DNA from: Advenella mimigardefordensis DPN7
GTDB taxonomy: Bacteria; Pseudomonadota; Gammaproteobacteria; Burkholderiales; Burkholderiaceae_B
Length of the DNA stretch: 64,000 nucleotides
Assembly: GCF_000521505.1 (NCBI RefSeq)
Contig: NZ_CP003915.1
Span: 868,001 to 932,000, forward strand
Direction of reading: 5' to 3'
The notes beneath the pieces are model-generated. The model did not search any database and was not told the DNA's origin. It worked only from the letters and a program-made list of their open reading frames with translations. This document shows positions 25,501 through 33,527 of this stretch, piece after piece. Numbering within the stretch: position 1 is the first letter of the stretch; the number at the start of each line of letters is the position of its first letter. A program made the position numbers and the translations under genes.

Positions 25501-28002
25501 GATGATCTGACTGCCAAGGGTCTCAATTTTGCGGGCAACGTGGGTAATGTTCATCGGGATTTGGGATCAACAATGACGATCCGGGGAGGGCTGGACCCGC
25601 TGGCAACGGCTTCGAACAAGAATATTCGTACCGAAGTGGATGCGGGAACTGGCGCCATGAATGTCATGTTGTCCGAGTCTCCAGTGTTTGGCACGGTTAC
25701 TGTCAATAATGCAGGCAGCGGTAAAATCACGGGCGTTGCTGATGGTGATGTCACCGCAGTGAGTACGGATGCGGTTAATGGAAGCCAGCTGTTTGGTGTG
25801 CAGACAACGGCTAACAAGGGTTGGAATCTGACTGCTAACAATGGAGCAACGACGCAGAACATCGCTCCAGGGGGCAGTGCAGACTTTATCGGCGGCACCA
25901 ACACCAATGTGGTGCAAACGGGCAACCAAATCAAGGTTAATCTGAATGACAGCGTAGACCTGGCCGGCACATTATCTGTGGCCGGGTTGAGCATGTTCAA
26001 CGGCGGTGCCGTATTCAGCAACAGTCTGGCGGTGAATCCGGGAGCCACGGTGGATATGGGCGGCAACCGGATCAATAATGTCGGCGCGGGTGTGGCCGAT
26101 ATGGATGCCGTTAACCTCAGCCAGTTGAAAAACCAGGGCGATGATCTGACCGCTAAAGGTCTGAACTTTGCAGGCAACGATGCCTTGCCGGTGCATAAGG
26201 ACCTGGGCCAGACGCTGTCGATTGTGGGTGGGGCTGCACCTGTTGCAGGTACGTTCTCCAGCCGGAACGTGCAGACATTCAATGATGGTGGCGTACTCCG
26301 TATACAGATGGCGGATTCCCCCCGATTTGGTGACGTAGTGATTAACGACGGGGGTTCTGGAAAAATCACAGGCGTAATGGACGGCGCTGTCACTGAGTTC
26401 AGTACCGAAGCAGTCAACGGCAGCCAGTTGTTCAGCGTGCAGACAACGGCCAATAAAGGTTGGAATCTGACGGCCAACAACGGTGCAACTTCACAAAACA
26501 TCGCTCCAGGGGCAAGTGCAGACTTTATCGGCGGCACCAACACCAATGTGGTGCAAACGGGCAACCAGATCAAGGTTAATCTGAATGACAGCGTAGACCT
26601 GGCCGGCACATTATCTGTGGCGGGGTTGAGTACGTTTAACGGAGGGGCGGTATTTAGCAACAGTCTGATGGTCAACCCTGGTACGACCGTGAACATGGGA
26701 GGTAACCGTATCAATAATGTGGCAGCCGGTGTGGCCGATACCGATGCGGTCAATGTCAGTCAGTTGAAAAATCAGGATGATCAACTGACCACCAAGGGCA
26801 TGAATTTTGCCGGTAATGTGGGTACTGTTCACCGGGATCTGGGTTCTACGGTGGTGATTCAGGGCGGACTGGATCCGCTGGCGATGGCTTCCAACAAGAA
26901 TATTCGTACCGAAGTGGATGCTGAAACTGGTGCTATGAACATCATGTTGTCTGAGTCTCCGGTTTTTGGTGCAGTAACAGTGAATGCAGGAGGAACTGGA
27001 AAAATAACCGGTGTCTCAGATGGGTTGGTGGCAAGCGGCAGTAAGGATGCTGTCAATGGTGGTCAATTGTTTAACCTGCAACAGGATATCGGCCAGCTGA
27101 GTAATTTGCCGATTACGTTCTCTGGTAATAGTGGTTCTGTCGATCGCAAGCTGGGACAGGAGTTGAAGATCACCGGCGAGGCGACAACGGCCGGCACTTA
27201 TAGCGGAGCCAATCTCCGCACGGTAGTGCAAGACAATGAAGTCAAGGTACAGATGGCGGAAGCGCCGGTATTCCAGGAATTGACGGTTGCTGGCAACACT
27301 ACTATTGGTGGTTCGCTGAATATGTCCGGCAATAAAGTAACCAATGTCGGCGCCGGTGAAATTAGTGCCACCAGTCAGGATGCGATCAATGGCAGCCAGC
27401 TGTACAACATTGTCGGCGAGGTCAAAACAGTTGGCTGGAATCTGCAAACCAATGGCGACATGTCAACCAAAATCCTGAACAACGATACCGTTCAATTTAA
27501 CGACGGAAACAATATCAAAATTACGCGCGATGGCGGGAACGTCAGTATTGCTGTTGATGATAATCCGACTTTCACCAGCGTGAATGTGGGAGGCGGCGCA
27601 TTCGTGGCAAATGCGCAATCAGTCGCTATCAGGCCAGAGACAGAGGTCAGTATGGGCGGTAATCAGATTCATCAGGTTGCAAACGGTACTGCTCCGATGG
27701 ATGCTGTGAACGTCCGGCAACTGAGCAGCGTTGAGAGTAGTCTGAATTCGCGCATCAGACGTGCTGAAAAACGGGCCGAGGCGGGCACTGCGGCAGCAAT
27801 GGCAGTGGCTGGCTTACCGCAAGCCTATCTGCCCGGCAAGAGCATGGTTGCGGTGGCGGGCAGTGTGTTTCAGGGAGAGTCTGGTGTCGCGATGGGCTTG
27901 TCCACCGTATCGGGTAACGGTAAATGGGTCCTGAAAGGCTCAGTCACCAGTTCCAGCCGCGGGCAGGTTGGCGGGACGGTCGGTGTCGGATATCAGTGGT
28001 AG
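22501..28002 (+). CDS. Trimeric autotransporter adhesin (YadA-like)
   Basis: 1833 aa, type Vc secreted outer-membrane adhesin. It starts with an extended signal peptide region (MNHIYRSVWCEKTGTFVAVS), then a hydrophobic signal core ending PIALAAG. Residues about 140-185 carry YadA-head-like repeats (GIAIGKNASVSIG, GVALGLGA). Six modules of 213 residues follow, each with GWNLTANNGA, a VNMGGNRINNV neck-like motif, DAVNVSQLK and DAVNGSQLF. Modules 4 and 6 carry an exchanged segment (HRDLGSTMTIRGG) in place of HKDLGQTLSIVGG. The C-terminal ~90 residues form the YadA anchor ending VGVGYQW. AAGGAG precedes ATG 22501. A role in attachment is the family expectation. Confidence 0.96.
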   Translation: MNHIYRSVWCEKTGTFVAVSENTKRCGKTGTGTEKNERACLPFQNFAVKALLPALFTGGIALFPPIALAAGELTTAECTFSWGNDNGGTITIKGEGTSTTTTQVCAEALQGIVDNPLEYFSVNSTGGGNVNNDGAAAPDGIAIGKNASVSIGATNGVALGLGATTTTPNGIALGAGSVANTAAGAAPYVPVGASVSTTTAVNNTTSTLGALSAGDPSTGKLRQITGVAAGTQNTDAVNVSQLKAVESLATGAGAGWNLTANNGATTQNIAPGGSADFIGGTNTNVVQTGNQIKVNLNDNVNLAGTLSVTGLSTFTGGAVVGTSLSVNPGATVNMGGNRINNVGAGVADSDAVNVSQLKSQGDDLTAKGLNFVGNDAVPVHKDLGQTLSIVGGAAPVAGTFSSQNVQTINDAGAIRVQIADSPKFGGVVINDAGSGKITGVMDGAVTELSTEAINGSQLFGVQTTANKGWNLTANNGATTQNIAPGGSADFIGGTNTDVVQTGNQIKVNLNDNVNLAGTLSVTGLSTFTGGAVVGTSLSVNPGATVNMGGNRINNVGAGVADSDAVNVSQLKSQGDDLTAKGLNFVGNDALPVHKDLGQTLSIVGGAAPVAGTFSSQNVQTINDAGAIRVQMADSPKFGSVVVNDAGSGKITGVADGDVTAVSTDAVNGSQLFGVQTTASKGWNLTANNGATTQNIAPGGSADFIGGTNTNVVQTGNQIKVNLNDSVNLAGTLAVAGLSSFNGGAVIGNSLTVNPGTTVSMGGNQIHNVAAGVADTDAVNVSQLKSQGDDLTAKGLNFVGNDAVPVHKDLGQTLSIVGGAAPVAGTFSSQNVQTINDGGAIRVQMADSPKFGSVVVNDAGSGKITGVMDGAVTEFSTDAVNGSQLFAVQNTAGAGWNLTANNGASSQNIAPGGSADFIGGTNTSVVQTGNQIKVNLNDSVDLAGTLSVGGLSTFNGGAVFNNSLTVNPGTTVSMGGNRINNVGAGVADTDAVNVSQLKSQGDDLTAKGLNFAGNVGNVHRDLGSTMTIRGGLDPLATASNKNIRTEVDAGTGAMNVMLSESPVFGTVTVNNAGSGKITGVADGDVTAVSTDAVNGSQLFGVQTTANKGWNLTANNGATTQNIAPGGSADFIGGTNTNVVQTGNQIKVNLNDSVDLAGTLSVAGLSMFNGGAVFSNSLAVNPGATVDMGGNRINNVGAGVADMDAVNLSQLKNQGDDLTAKGLNFAGNDALPVHKDLGQTLSIVGGAAPVAGTFSSRNVQTFNDGGVLRIQMADSPRFGDVVINDGGSGKITGVMDGAVTEFSTEAVNGSQLFSVQTTANKGWNLTANNGATSQNIAPGASADFIGGTNTNVVQTGNQIKVNLNDSVDLAGTLSVAGLSTFNGGAVFSNSLMVNPGTTVNMGGNRINNVAAGVADTDAVNVSQLKNQDDQLTTKGMNFAGNVGTVHRDLGSTVVIQGGLDPLAMASNKNIRTEVDAETGAMNIMLSESPVFGAVTVNAGGTGKITGVSDGLVASGSKDAVNGGQLFNLQQDIGQLSNLPITFSGNSGSVDRKLGQELKITGEATTAGTYSGANLRTVVQDNEVKVQMAEAPVFQELTVAGNTTIGGSLNMSGNKVTNVGAGEISATSQDAINGSQLYNIVGEVKTVGWNLQTNGDMSTKILNNDTVQFNDGNNIKITRDGGNVSIAVDDNPTFTSVNVGGGAFVANAQSVAIRPETEVSMGGNQIHQVANGTAPMDAVNVRQLSSVESSLNSRIRRAEKRAEAGTAAAMAVAGLPQAYLPGKSMVAVAGSVFQGESGVAMGLSTVSGNGKWVLKGSVTSSSRGQVGGTVGVGYQW
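23263..27096 (+). repeat. Six tandem 639-bp coding repeats in the adhesin
   Basis: The GGCTGG/GGTTGG that starts each module lies at 23263, 23902, 24541, 25180, 25819 and 26458, a constant step of 639 bases. Copies 1 and 2 are almost identical at DNA level over hundreds of bases, while later copies drift in synonymous positions. A diverged seventh GWNL start lies at 27433. This pattern is what recombination or gene conversion between modules leaves, and copy number may vary between isolates. It is also a likely site of assembly error. Confidence 0.95.
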
Positions 28003-28019
28003 TCAGGAAAAGGGAAACC

Positions 28020-28043
28020 CCGGTGCATATACGTATGCACCGG
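28020..28043. promoter_or_regulatory. Perfect hairpin between the adhesin and tpgA-like genes
   Basis: Arms CCGGTGCATA (28020-28029) and TATGCACCGG (28034-28043) pair over 10 bases around TACG. No T tract follows, so it is not a standard terminator. Placed 17 bases after the adhesin stop and 34 bases before the lipoprotein ATG, it more likely stabilises or processes the message, giving different amounts of the two products. Confidence 0.7.
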
Positions 28044-28077
28044 ACAGGCGTTATTAAGGTTTAAAGGGGTACTAAAG

Positions 28078-28881
28078 ATGAGAAATAAAATATTCAATTT
28101 CAATCGACCTGCTTTCGTCCTGACAGGGATCATGCCACTGGTTCTGGTCGGGTGTGCTTCGTTAAGCAATGTCAAGCCGGATGGCACCACCGATAAGGTT
28201 GTGTGGCCCGATGTCAACCGTGTTACCTTTGACAATAAGCAGGGCATTTATCCGACACAGCAAAGCATTTCACTGATCCGCGCGGGGATGACCCGGGATC
28301 AGATCTACCATCTGCTTGGCCGTCCGCACTTCAATGAGGGTTTTGGTACCAGGGAGTGGGATTATCTTATGCACTTTCCCGGTACAGGTCCGGGTGACAA
28401 TGGCGTGACCCGTTGCCAGTTCAAGATTTTGTTCGATGCCAAAAAACTGGTGCGCAATCTTTACTGGAAGCCTGTAGACAATCAAAGCGCAAGCTGTCCG
28501 CCCGGTGCTGCAGCGCAAACCTATACATTGAATGCCGATGCGCTGTTCGAATTCGATCGGTCTTCACTCAGCGGTATGACTGCGGGAAGGCAAGCGCTGA
28601 CCAGACTGGCTGAAAGCCTGGCCAGCACGCAAGGTATCCGATTAATCGTCGTAACAGGGCATACGGATCGTCTTGGTTCGGATGCGTATAACCAGCGCTT
28701 GTCCAAAGCCAGGGCCGATACTGTGCGCAGTTATTTGATCCGGAATGGTGTGGCTGCTGACCTGATCCATAGTCAGGGCCTGGGCAAATCTCAGCCAGTG
28801 ACACAATGCAATGGCAGCGGGGCTGCGCTTATTCGCTGTCTGGCACCCAATCGGCGAGTGGAGGTTACTGTTGAAAAATAA
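28078..28881 (+). CDS. tpgA: TpgA-like lipoprotein (BamE/SmpA-like plus OmpA C-terminal domain)
   Basis: 267 aa. A lipoprotein signal ends LVLVGC with the lipidated C26. Residues about 55-130 resemble the SmpA/OmlA (BamE) fold (LIRAGMTRDQIYHLLGRPHF). The C-terminal ~110 residues are an OmpA-like peptidoglycan-binding domain (GHTDRLGSDAYNQRLSKARA, then PNRRVEV). This two-domain build, directly downstream of a trimeric autotransporter, is that of Acinetobacter TpgA, which anchors and stabilises AtaA. AAGGGG lies upstream of the ATG. Most likely it anchors the adhesin to the cell wall. Confidence 0.88.
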   Translation: MRNKIFNFNRPAFVLTGIMPLVLVGCASLSNVKPDGTTDKVVWPDVNRVTFDNKQGIYPTQQSISLIRAGMTRDQIYHLLGRPHFNEGFGTREWDYLMHFPGTGPGDNGVTRCQFKILFDAKKLVRNLYWKPVDNQSASCPPGAAAQTYTLNADALFEFDRSSLSGMTAGRQALTRLAESLASTQGIRLIVVTGHTDRLGSDAYNQRLSKARADTVRSYLIRNGVAADLIHSQGLGKSQPVTQCNGSGAALIRCLAPNRRVEVTVEK

Positions 28882-28920
28882 ACGATATGGATGAGTCAGG
28901 GCAGGGGAAGCCATATGCCA

Positions 28921-28938
28921 TATTTGCGAAGGCAAATA
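28921..28938. other. Small hairpin between tpgA and the end of the malonate operon
   Basis: Arms TATTTGC (28921-28927) and GCAAATA (28932-28938) pair around GAAG. It lies between the convergent ends of tpgA and mdcH and is followed by GCCCCTG-ttttgggc. No T run is present on either strand, so termination here would be weak. The rest of the 28,882-29,122 gap shows nothing else. Confidence 0.4.
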
Positions 28939-29122
28939 GCGCCCCTGTTTTGGGCAAAAAATGCAGGCAACGGGGGCAATGATGGCGCATCTATATGTCG
29001 GAATGTCGCCTGACAGGCGTGCTTCGGTGTTGGGGGTGACAAAGCAGTGTAATGCGTGAATATTTATAAGGTTCCGTCATGAACAGCCTGACCGGTTCCA
29101 GACGCTTTTGCAGTAATCTGCA

Positions 29123-30046
29123 TCATCGGCGCGCCGGTAAATGTTCAAGCCAATGTTGTACGCCTGTCGGGCTGCGGAAGTCATCGATTGATCTGGCAGG
29201 TATATCCGGATAGATGGTATTCCACATCCGCGCCAGGGCGCGGCCCGGTCCGATCTCAAGCACGGCATCCGGCTGTCGTTCGCGAATGGCCTGCAGGCAA
29301 GCTCCCCAGTCCATGCCATGACTTATCTGTTCAGCCAGCGCATTCAGTGCATGCTCCACGGACAAAGCCGAACGACCATCCATGGCGCTAAGCACTTTGA
29401 ATGCCAGAGGGGCCTTGCGGCGATAGGGTGCGAGATGTCGTTTGAATACCAGCGTTGCAGGCTTTAGCAACACGGTATGTGACGGTGTCTGAACCAGCAG
29501 TCTGACGATGCGCACCGCACCTTGTTCGTGGGCCAGTTGCGCTGCATGCTGCAGGTCTTGCACGAGACCCCCAATGACATGGTGCTGATCCGGGTTGATG
29601 ATCGCCAGATGAGTATTGCTTGCTGTGGTGATGCTTTGGATATTCTTAAGAGGCAAGCCCATGATCGCTATCAGGCCCGCCTGTGTTTGTATGCAGTCAT
29701 CCATACTGGCAGCCCGTTGCGCTGCCAGCGTTATTCCTTCGTGCATGTCGAAAGCGCCGGCTGCGCAGCAGGCCGCCAACTCACCCAGGGAATATCCGGC
29801 TGCACAAACCGGTGCCGGCAGCAGTGGCCGTAGTGCTTGCCACCATTGCAGTTGAAATGCAAAGATAAAAGGCTGGGCGATTCTGTTTTGTCCAAGTGTC
29901 TCGCAATGGACTGTCGTGTTTTGCCATACATCAGGCAGCTGTCTCGCCAGTTGTATCTGCGTTTCCTCCGATGCCATTGCCTGCAGTGCCTGGAAATGTT
30001 CAGGGGATTGCTGCCCCTGACCACTGAATAATATGGCAAGGCGCAT
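29123..30046 (-). CDS. mdcH: Malonate decarboxylase subunit epsilon (malonyl-CoA:ACP transacylase)
   Basis: 307-aa acyltransferase that loads malonyl groups onto the decarboxylase acyl carrier protein during activation. ILFSGQGQQSP and AAGYSLGELAACCAAG (GxSxG nucleophile Ser) are the FabD-type signatures; the active His lies in the TPSHTVLL stretch. ATG at 30046 is chosen because GGGAGCC precedes it; a 10-codon longer frame lies inside mdcB. One base separates it from the mdcB stop. It is the last gene of the malonate operon. Confidence 0.93.
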   Translation of the reverse strand: MRLAILFSGQGQQSPEHFQALQAMASEETQIQLARQLPDVWQNTTVHCETLGQNRIAQPFIFAFQLQWWQALRPLLPAPVCAAGYSLGELAACCAAGAFDMHEGITLAAQRAASMDDCIQTQAGLIAIMGLPLKNIQSITTASNTHLAIINPDQHHVIGGLVQDLQHAAQLAHEQGAVRIVRLLVQTPSHTVLLKPATLVFKRHLAPYRRKAPLAFKVLSAMDGRSALSVEHALNALAEQISHGMDWGACLQAIRERQPDAVLEIGPGRALARMWNTIYPDIPARSIDDFRSPTGVQHWLEHLPARR

Positions 30047-30047
30047 A

Positions 30048-30914
30048 TTAAAGGGCTCCCAGAAACAGGACGACACCTAGCATGTCGGCAGATCCGCCGG
30101 GGCTCAGGCGTCGAGCGACAAACTCTGCATGTAAGGCCTGAGCCTGGTTTTGCCAGTCAGGGGCACACACGCCATCACGAGCAAGAAATCCTGTTGCGGT
30201 GTCACGGGCAAAAGCCAGGCCTTGACGACCACCTCGCCAAAGCAGATTGGTGTCCTCAAGTTCGGCCATCAGTGAGAAAAAGCACTGGACAGCCGCCAAT
30301 TGGGTCGACTGGGTTCGCGCGAGCGCCGTCCGGTAAGCTGGTAAGCCGATTCTGATGGCCGAGGGAAATCCTGCGGCAGCCTCGGCCCGGGCACCGCCAC
30401 TACCGTAACGTCGCTGAACGACCGCACCATGACTATTATTGATGGTTGTGGCGGTAGCCAGAATGGCGGGTCCCCACAGATTGGCCACACACTGGCAAAC
30501 CGATTCGGCAGAGCATGAACCGGTACGGGCAATCTCTACGCCGGCTGCCGCACACAGCAAGCCCAGGTTGAAAATTGCCCCGCGGTGCGTATTAATGCCG
30601 TTGGTGGCCAGCAGCATGCGTTGTTCTGCGCTCACACCGCAGGATTGCAATTGTGCATAAGTGGGCGTTTGCGTGCCCAGATGCGATATGTCCGGAAAAT
30701 AGCTTCGAAGTGCCTGAAGGCTTCGCACGAAGGTACTGAAATCCATATCTGTATGGCTGCCGCTGTCCATGGGGCTGACCAGACCTGGTTTGGGCGCGAG
30801 TGCAACCTCCCGATACAGTGCCTGGATTGCCAGCCTGCCAATTTTTTCTGGTGTTAATGTAGAGCAGGATGCGACCGCAAAGTCCCGCTCGGCTTCAATC
30901 AATTCAGCAAACAT
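30048..30914 (-). CDS. mdcB: Triphosphoribosyl-dephospho-CoA synthase
   Basis: 288 aa, CitG/MdcB family. It makes 2'-(5''-triphosphoribosyl)-3'-dephospho-CoA, the precursor of the ACP prosthetic group. Motifs include EVALAPKPGLVSPMDSGSHTDMDF (seen at about residues 35-58), GINTHRGAIFNLGLLCAAAG and GLPAYR. AAGGGAAC lies 7-8 bases before the ATG. The gene overlaps mdcG by 11 bases, so translation is probably coupled. Confidence 0.95.
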   Translation of the reverse strand: MFAELIEAERDFAVASCSTLTPEKIGRLAIQALYREVALAPKPGLVSPMDSGSHTDMDFSTFVRSLQALRSYFPDISHLGTQTPTYAQLQSCGVSAEQRMLLATNGINTHRGAIFNLGLLCAAAGVEIARTGSCSAESVCQCVANLWGPAILATATTINNSHGAVVQRRYGSGGARAEAAAGFPSAIRIGLPAYRTALARTQSTQLAAVQCFFSLMAELEDTNLLWRGGRQGLAFARDTATGFLARDGVCAPDWQNQAQALHAEFVARRLSPGGSADMLGVVLFLGAL

Positions 30915-31575
30915 GATCGTGTTCCCTTAAACGCGATAGCAGTTCTGCCGGGGAGAGCATGGCTACGCCTGTATTTTCTTTCACAAGCACCCGCAGCGAC
31001 GGCTGTTGCAGCGCCCTTGAGAGTTCTTTCCAGTTAACCGCCGGGCCGTCTGCAAAGCGTATTTCCCCATCCAGCGAACAGGGCATTGCTTGCTGGGCCT
31101 GTTGCAAGGCTTCCATGCACGGAGCAAGCTGGGATACATATGTAATATCACAGATAACATCGACATCAGATTTACTGTGTCGATATATCTTTGCACTTAG
31201 CATTTCCCATGCAAGTGACCCGTACACAGCAACGTTGATGTTGTATGAGTCGCATCGTTGCAGCAAATGGCACAATGGCTTCGCAACGTTCGTAGCACAT
31301 CTGTTCAGGCAATGAGCTAACGTAAGAGGGGGGCTGATCGCCCGGATTGCTTCGGGGGGGACTAAGACACTTAACCGCCTGGGATGCGCATCCGGTGGCA
31401 ATGTCAGGCCCAGCATAATCTGGGCTCCGGCCTGTACAGCTTGCCGGGCAACTACCAGCGGACGCTCTGCGTGCAGCCAGCGCTGCAGTGCATGGTGGGC
31501 TGCAGCGTCAGGCGAGGTGCTAAGTAAGCGGTAGTCGGCAGTCGGGTAGAGATAGGCAAGGTCATGGCGGCGCAT
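30904..31575 (-). CDS. mdcG: Malonate decarboxylase holo-ACP synthase (phosphoribosyl-dephospho-CoA transferase)
   Basis: 223 aa. It transfers the phosphoribosyl-dephospho-CoA group to the acyl carrier protein MdcC. The nucleotidyltransferase signature is visible as VYGSLAWEMLS followed by SKSDVDVICD, with the catalytic Asp pair. A product of MdcB is its substrate, and both genes overlap in the same operon. The gene starts 10 bases after the mdcE stop. Confidence 0.94.
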   Translation of the reverse strand: MRRHDLAYLYPTADYRLLSTSPDAAAHHALQRWLHAERPLVVARQAVQAGAQIMLGLTLPPDAHPRRLSVLVPPEAIRAISPPLTLAHCLNRCATNVAKPLCHLLQRCDSYNINVAVYGSLAWEMLSAKIYRHSKSDVDVICDITYVSQLAPCMEALQQAQQAMPCSLDGEIRFADGPAVNWKELSRALQQPSLRVLVKENTGVAMLSPAELLSRLREHDHVC

Positions 31576-31585
31576 GAGTCATTTC

Positions 31586-32296
31586 CTAGGCGGCCAGAAT
31601 CTGATCGACAATTCGGGCGGCCTCTAACCTGCCGGTTCTGTCCTGAGCCGCCTGCATACGACGATCTGAGCTGCCGGGGGCTTTGAGTAACGCAGCGAGC
31701 GCCGAGTCCAGTAATGAGGCAGAAGGTGTTGGCCATATCTCTTCGATGGCGCCCATACGTTGATAGTTATCAGCGCCTGGTGCAAAGGTGGGGGCGCTGA
31801 CGGCCAGTTCCTGTAATTTCGCGTGATCGATTTTGGTTACGCGTGCCATGGCCTTCAAATCCATTACTCGAACCTGCGCACTGGCCAGGGCGTAGGCACG
31901 ATCAGCCATCAGTCCAAAGGATAGGTAGCCGCCGCTAACTGCCTCTCCCGTGACCAGGCTGAGGCTGACATGGCCAAGGCGTCGTGCCAGGTCTACGCAG
32001 GCGGCCAGGTGCGCCAGACTGCCATTGAGACAAAGCAGTTCTTCGGCACGTGACAGCGCCTGCCCCTGGGTGTCGACGAGAAAGATCACAGGTCGGCGCG
32101 GATGCGCCTGGATCGTAGCCAGGATATGTTGCGCCAGGAACAGAGCAATCTCGTGATCGATAGCTGCAGCATCCGTTGTACCCAGCACGGCAACGCTGCC
32201 ACTGGCGGTATTTGCTGTCCCGGCCAGTACATGGCCGTTGATGCTAATTTGATGGCCTGTCGGAAACAGGGCATCCAGAATGGTAGGCAGGTTCAT
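31586..32296 (-). CDS. mdcE: Malonate decarboxylase subunit gamma
   Basis: 236-aa carboxyltransferase-fold subunit. With the beta subunit it decarboxylates malonyl-ACP to acetyl-ACP. VIFLVDTQGQALSRAEELLC and TGEAVSGGYLSFGLMADRAY are typical of the crotonase/carboxyltransferase-type gamma chain. Its ATG overlaps the mdcD stop by 4 bases (ATGA), showing coupled translation of the two catalytic subunits. Confidence 0.95.
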   Translation of the reverse strand: MNLPTILDALFPTGHQISINGHVLAGTANTASGSVAVLGTTDAAAIDHEIALFLAQHILATIQAHPRRPVIFLVDTQGQALSRAEELLCLNGSLAHLAACVDLARRLGHVSLSLVTGEAVSGGYLSFGLMADRAYALASAQVRVMDLKAMARVTKIDHAKLQELAVSAPTFAPGADNYQRMGAIEEIWPTPSASLLDSALAALLKAPGSSDRRMQAAQDRTGRLEAARIVDQILAA

Positions 32297-33207
32297 TTAT
32301 AAAGTTCCTTACGCAGTTGGATCAGATCCGAGCAGCTCATCATGGAAATCTCGGAGGGAGTCTTGACGCCCAGGGCCTGCCATACTTGTAAGCCGTCGTT
32401 CATATCCTTGAACTGCTCCATACGCGCTTGCAGGCGCGACTGCTCCTGCATCTGAGCAGCCATATCAGGTATTGCATATGTGTTTTCCGCAAGCAGTTTT
32501 CTGGTGGCATCCCGGAACGCAAGGGGATCGTCTTCTACCAAAGCCGCGCAATCGTTCATCAGGTAACGATGCTTGCCTCCGGATACGCGCCACACCAGCG
32601 CCCGATCGCGCGAATCGAACGCTTCGACACCCTTAACGGTTTCGATGACTTCGGGCCCGGACAAGGCAAGACGCCCCTCTTCTGACATGACAATAGCGGA
32701 ACAAAGGCAGGTCACAATGCCCATGCCACCGAATGCACCGCAACTGCCTCCTACGAGTGCCACTACCGGTATACCGGCTGCACGCGTATCCAGAATGGCG
32801 CGCATGATTTCGGAAATCGCAATCAGGCCGGCATTGGCTTCGTGTAACCGGACGCCGCCCGAGTCGACCAGAAACAGAACGGCCGCGGGTTTGTCGCGTA
32901 TGGCGCGGCGCAGAAGTCCAACGATTTTAGCGCCATGGATCTCGCCAACAGACCCGCCCATGAACTGGCCTTCCTGGGAGATAACAAATACTTGTTTATT
33001 ATCCAGGGCGCCTTCACCAATAACAACGCCATCATCGAACGCGCCTGGAATATCCAGTGCTGCCAGATGCGGGCTGGGTGAACTCTCTGTCGGGGGCATG
33101 AGTTCGCGCAAGCTACCTTCATCCAGTATCCAGGACAGTCGCTGCCGTGCAGTGGCTTCGAAGTAACTATGATGTAACGATAACGCCGAGGGATTTTCTG
33201 TGGTCAT
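32293..33207 (-). CDS. mdcD: Malonate decarboxylase subunit beta
   Basis: 304-aa carboxyltransferase-like subunit. Signatures are SYFEATARQRLSWILDEGSL, GALDNKQVFVISQEGQFMGGS, and VALVGGSCGAFGGMGIV, which forms an oxyanion hole. It pairs with MdcE to form the decarboxylase core. Start and stop both overlap neighbours by 4 bases (mdcC upstream, mdcE downstream). Confidence 0.95.
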   Translation of the reverse strand: MTTENPSALSLHHSYFEATARQRLSWILDEGSLRELMPPTESSPSPHLAALDIPGAFDDGVVIGEGALDNKQVFVISQEGQFMGGSVGEIHGAKIVGLLRRAIRDKPAAVLFLVDSGGVRLHEANAGLIAISEIMRAILDTRAAGIPVVALVGGSCGAFGGMGIVTCLCSAIVMSEEGRLALSGPEVIETVKGVEAFDSRDRALVWRVSGGKHRYLMNDCAALVEDDPLAFRDATRKLLAENTYAIPDMAAQMQEQSRLQARMEQFKDMNDGLQVWQALGVKTPSEISMMSCSDLIQLRKELYK

Positions 33208-33527
33208 CGCGAACCTCCCGTATATTGACTGATTGCCTGGCCGAGTCTGAGCGTTACCACAGCAGGGGTCGCGCCCATATCATTAATGGCGATGTGCGTG
33301 CCACCAACGTCATGATGAGATACAAACTCTGCAAGAACAGCCTGCCAGATATCCCCGAATCCGCGCGCAGAGGTTTTGATCTCTATTGTGCAGGAAGTAG
33401 CAGTATTTGCGGGTCGGACCAGCACTTCCAGATTGCCCGAGCCAACGACGCCACAGAGCACGGCGTCGTTCGCCGGTTTGATAGCAGGTGTCGAAAAATG
33501 ATATTCAAGTTTTTCCATGTTGATCAC
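33204..33527 (-). CDS. mdcC: Malonate decarboxylase acyl carrier protein (subunit delta)
   Basis: 107 aa. The family motif VVGSGNLEVLV holds the Ser (S30) that carries the phosphoribosyl-dephospho-CoA arm. A GTG at 33527 overlaps the mdcA stop as GTGA; an ATG at 33518 gives a protein three residues shorter that begins MEKLEYHFSTP. Neither has a strong ribosome site, so the exact start is open. The order A-C-D-E matches other malonate decarboxylase operons. Confidence 0.93.
   Translation of the reverse strand: MINMEKLEYHFSTPAIKPANDAVLCGVVGSGNLEVLVRPANTATSCTIEIKTSARGFGDIWQAVLAEFVSHHDVGGTHIAINDMGATPAVVTLRLGQAISQYTGGSR

Noticed and set aside
22629..27447. Long minus-strand frames opposite the adhesin, including a 400-residue one at 25551-26753
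   Set aside because: They are repeated antisense shadows of the repetitive adhesin gene, with low-complexity sequence and no ribosome sites.
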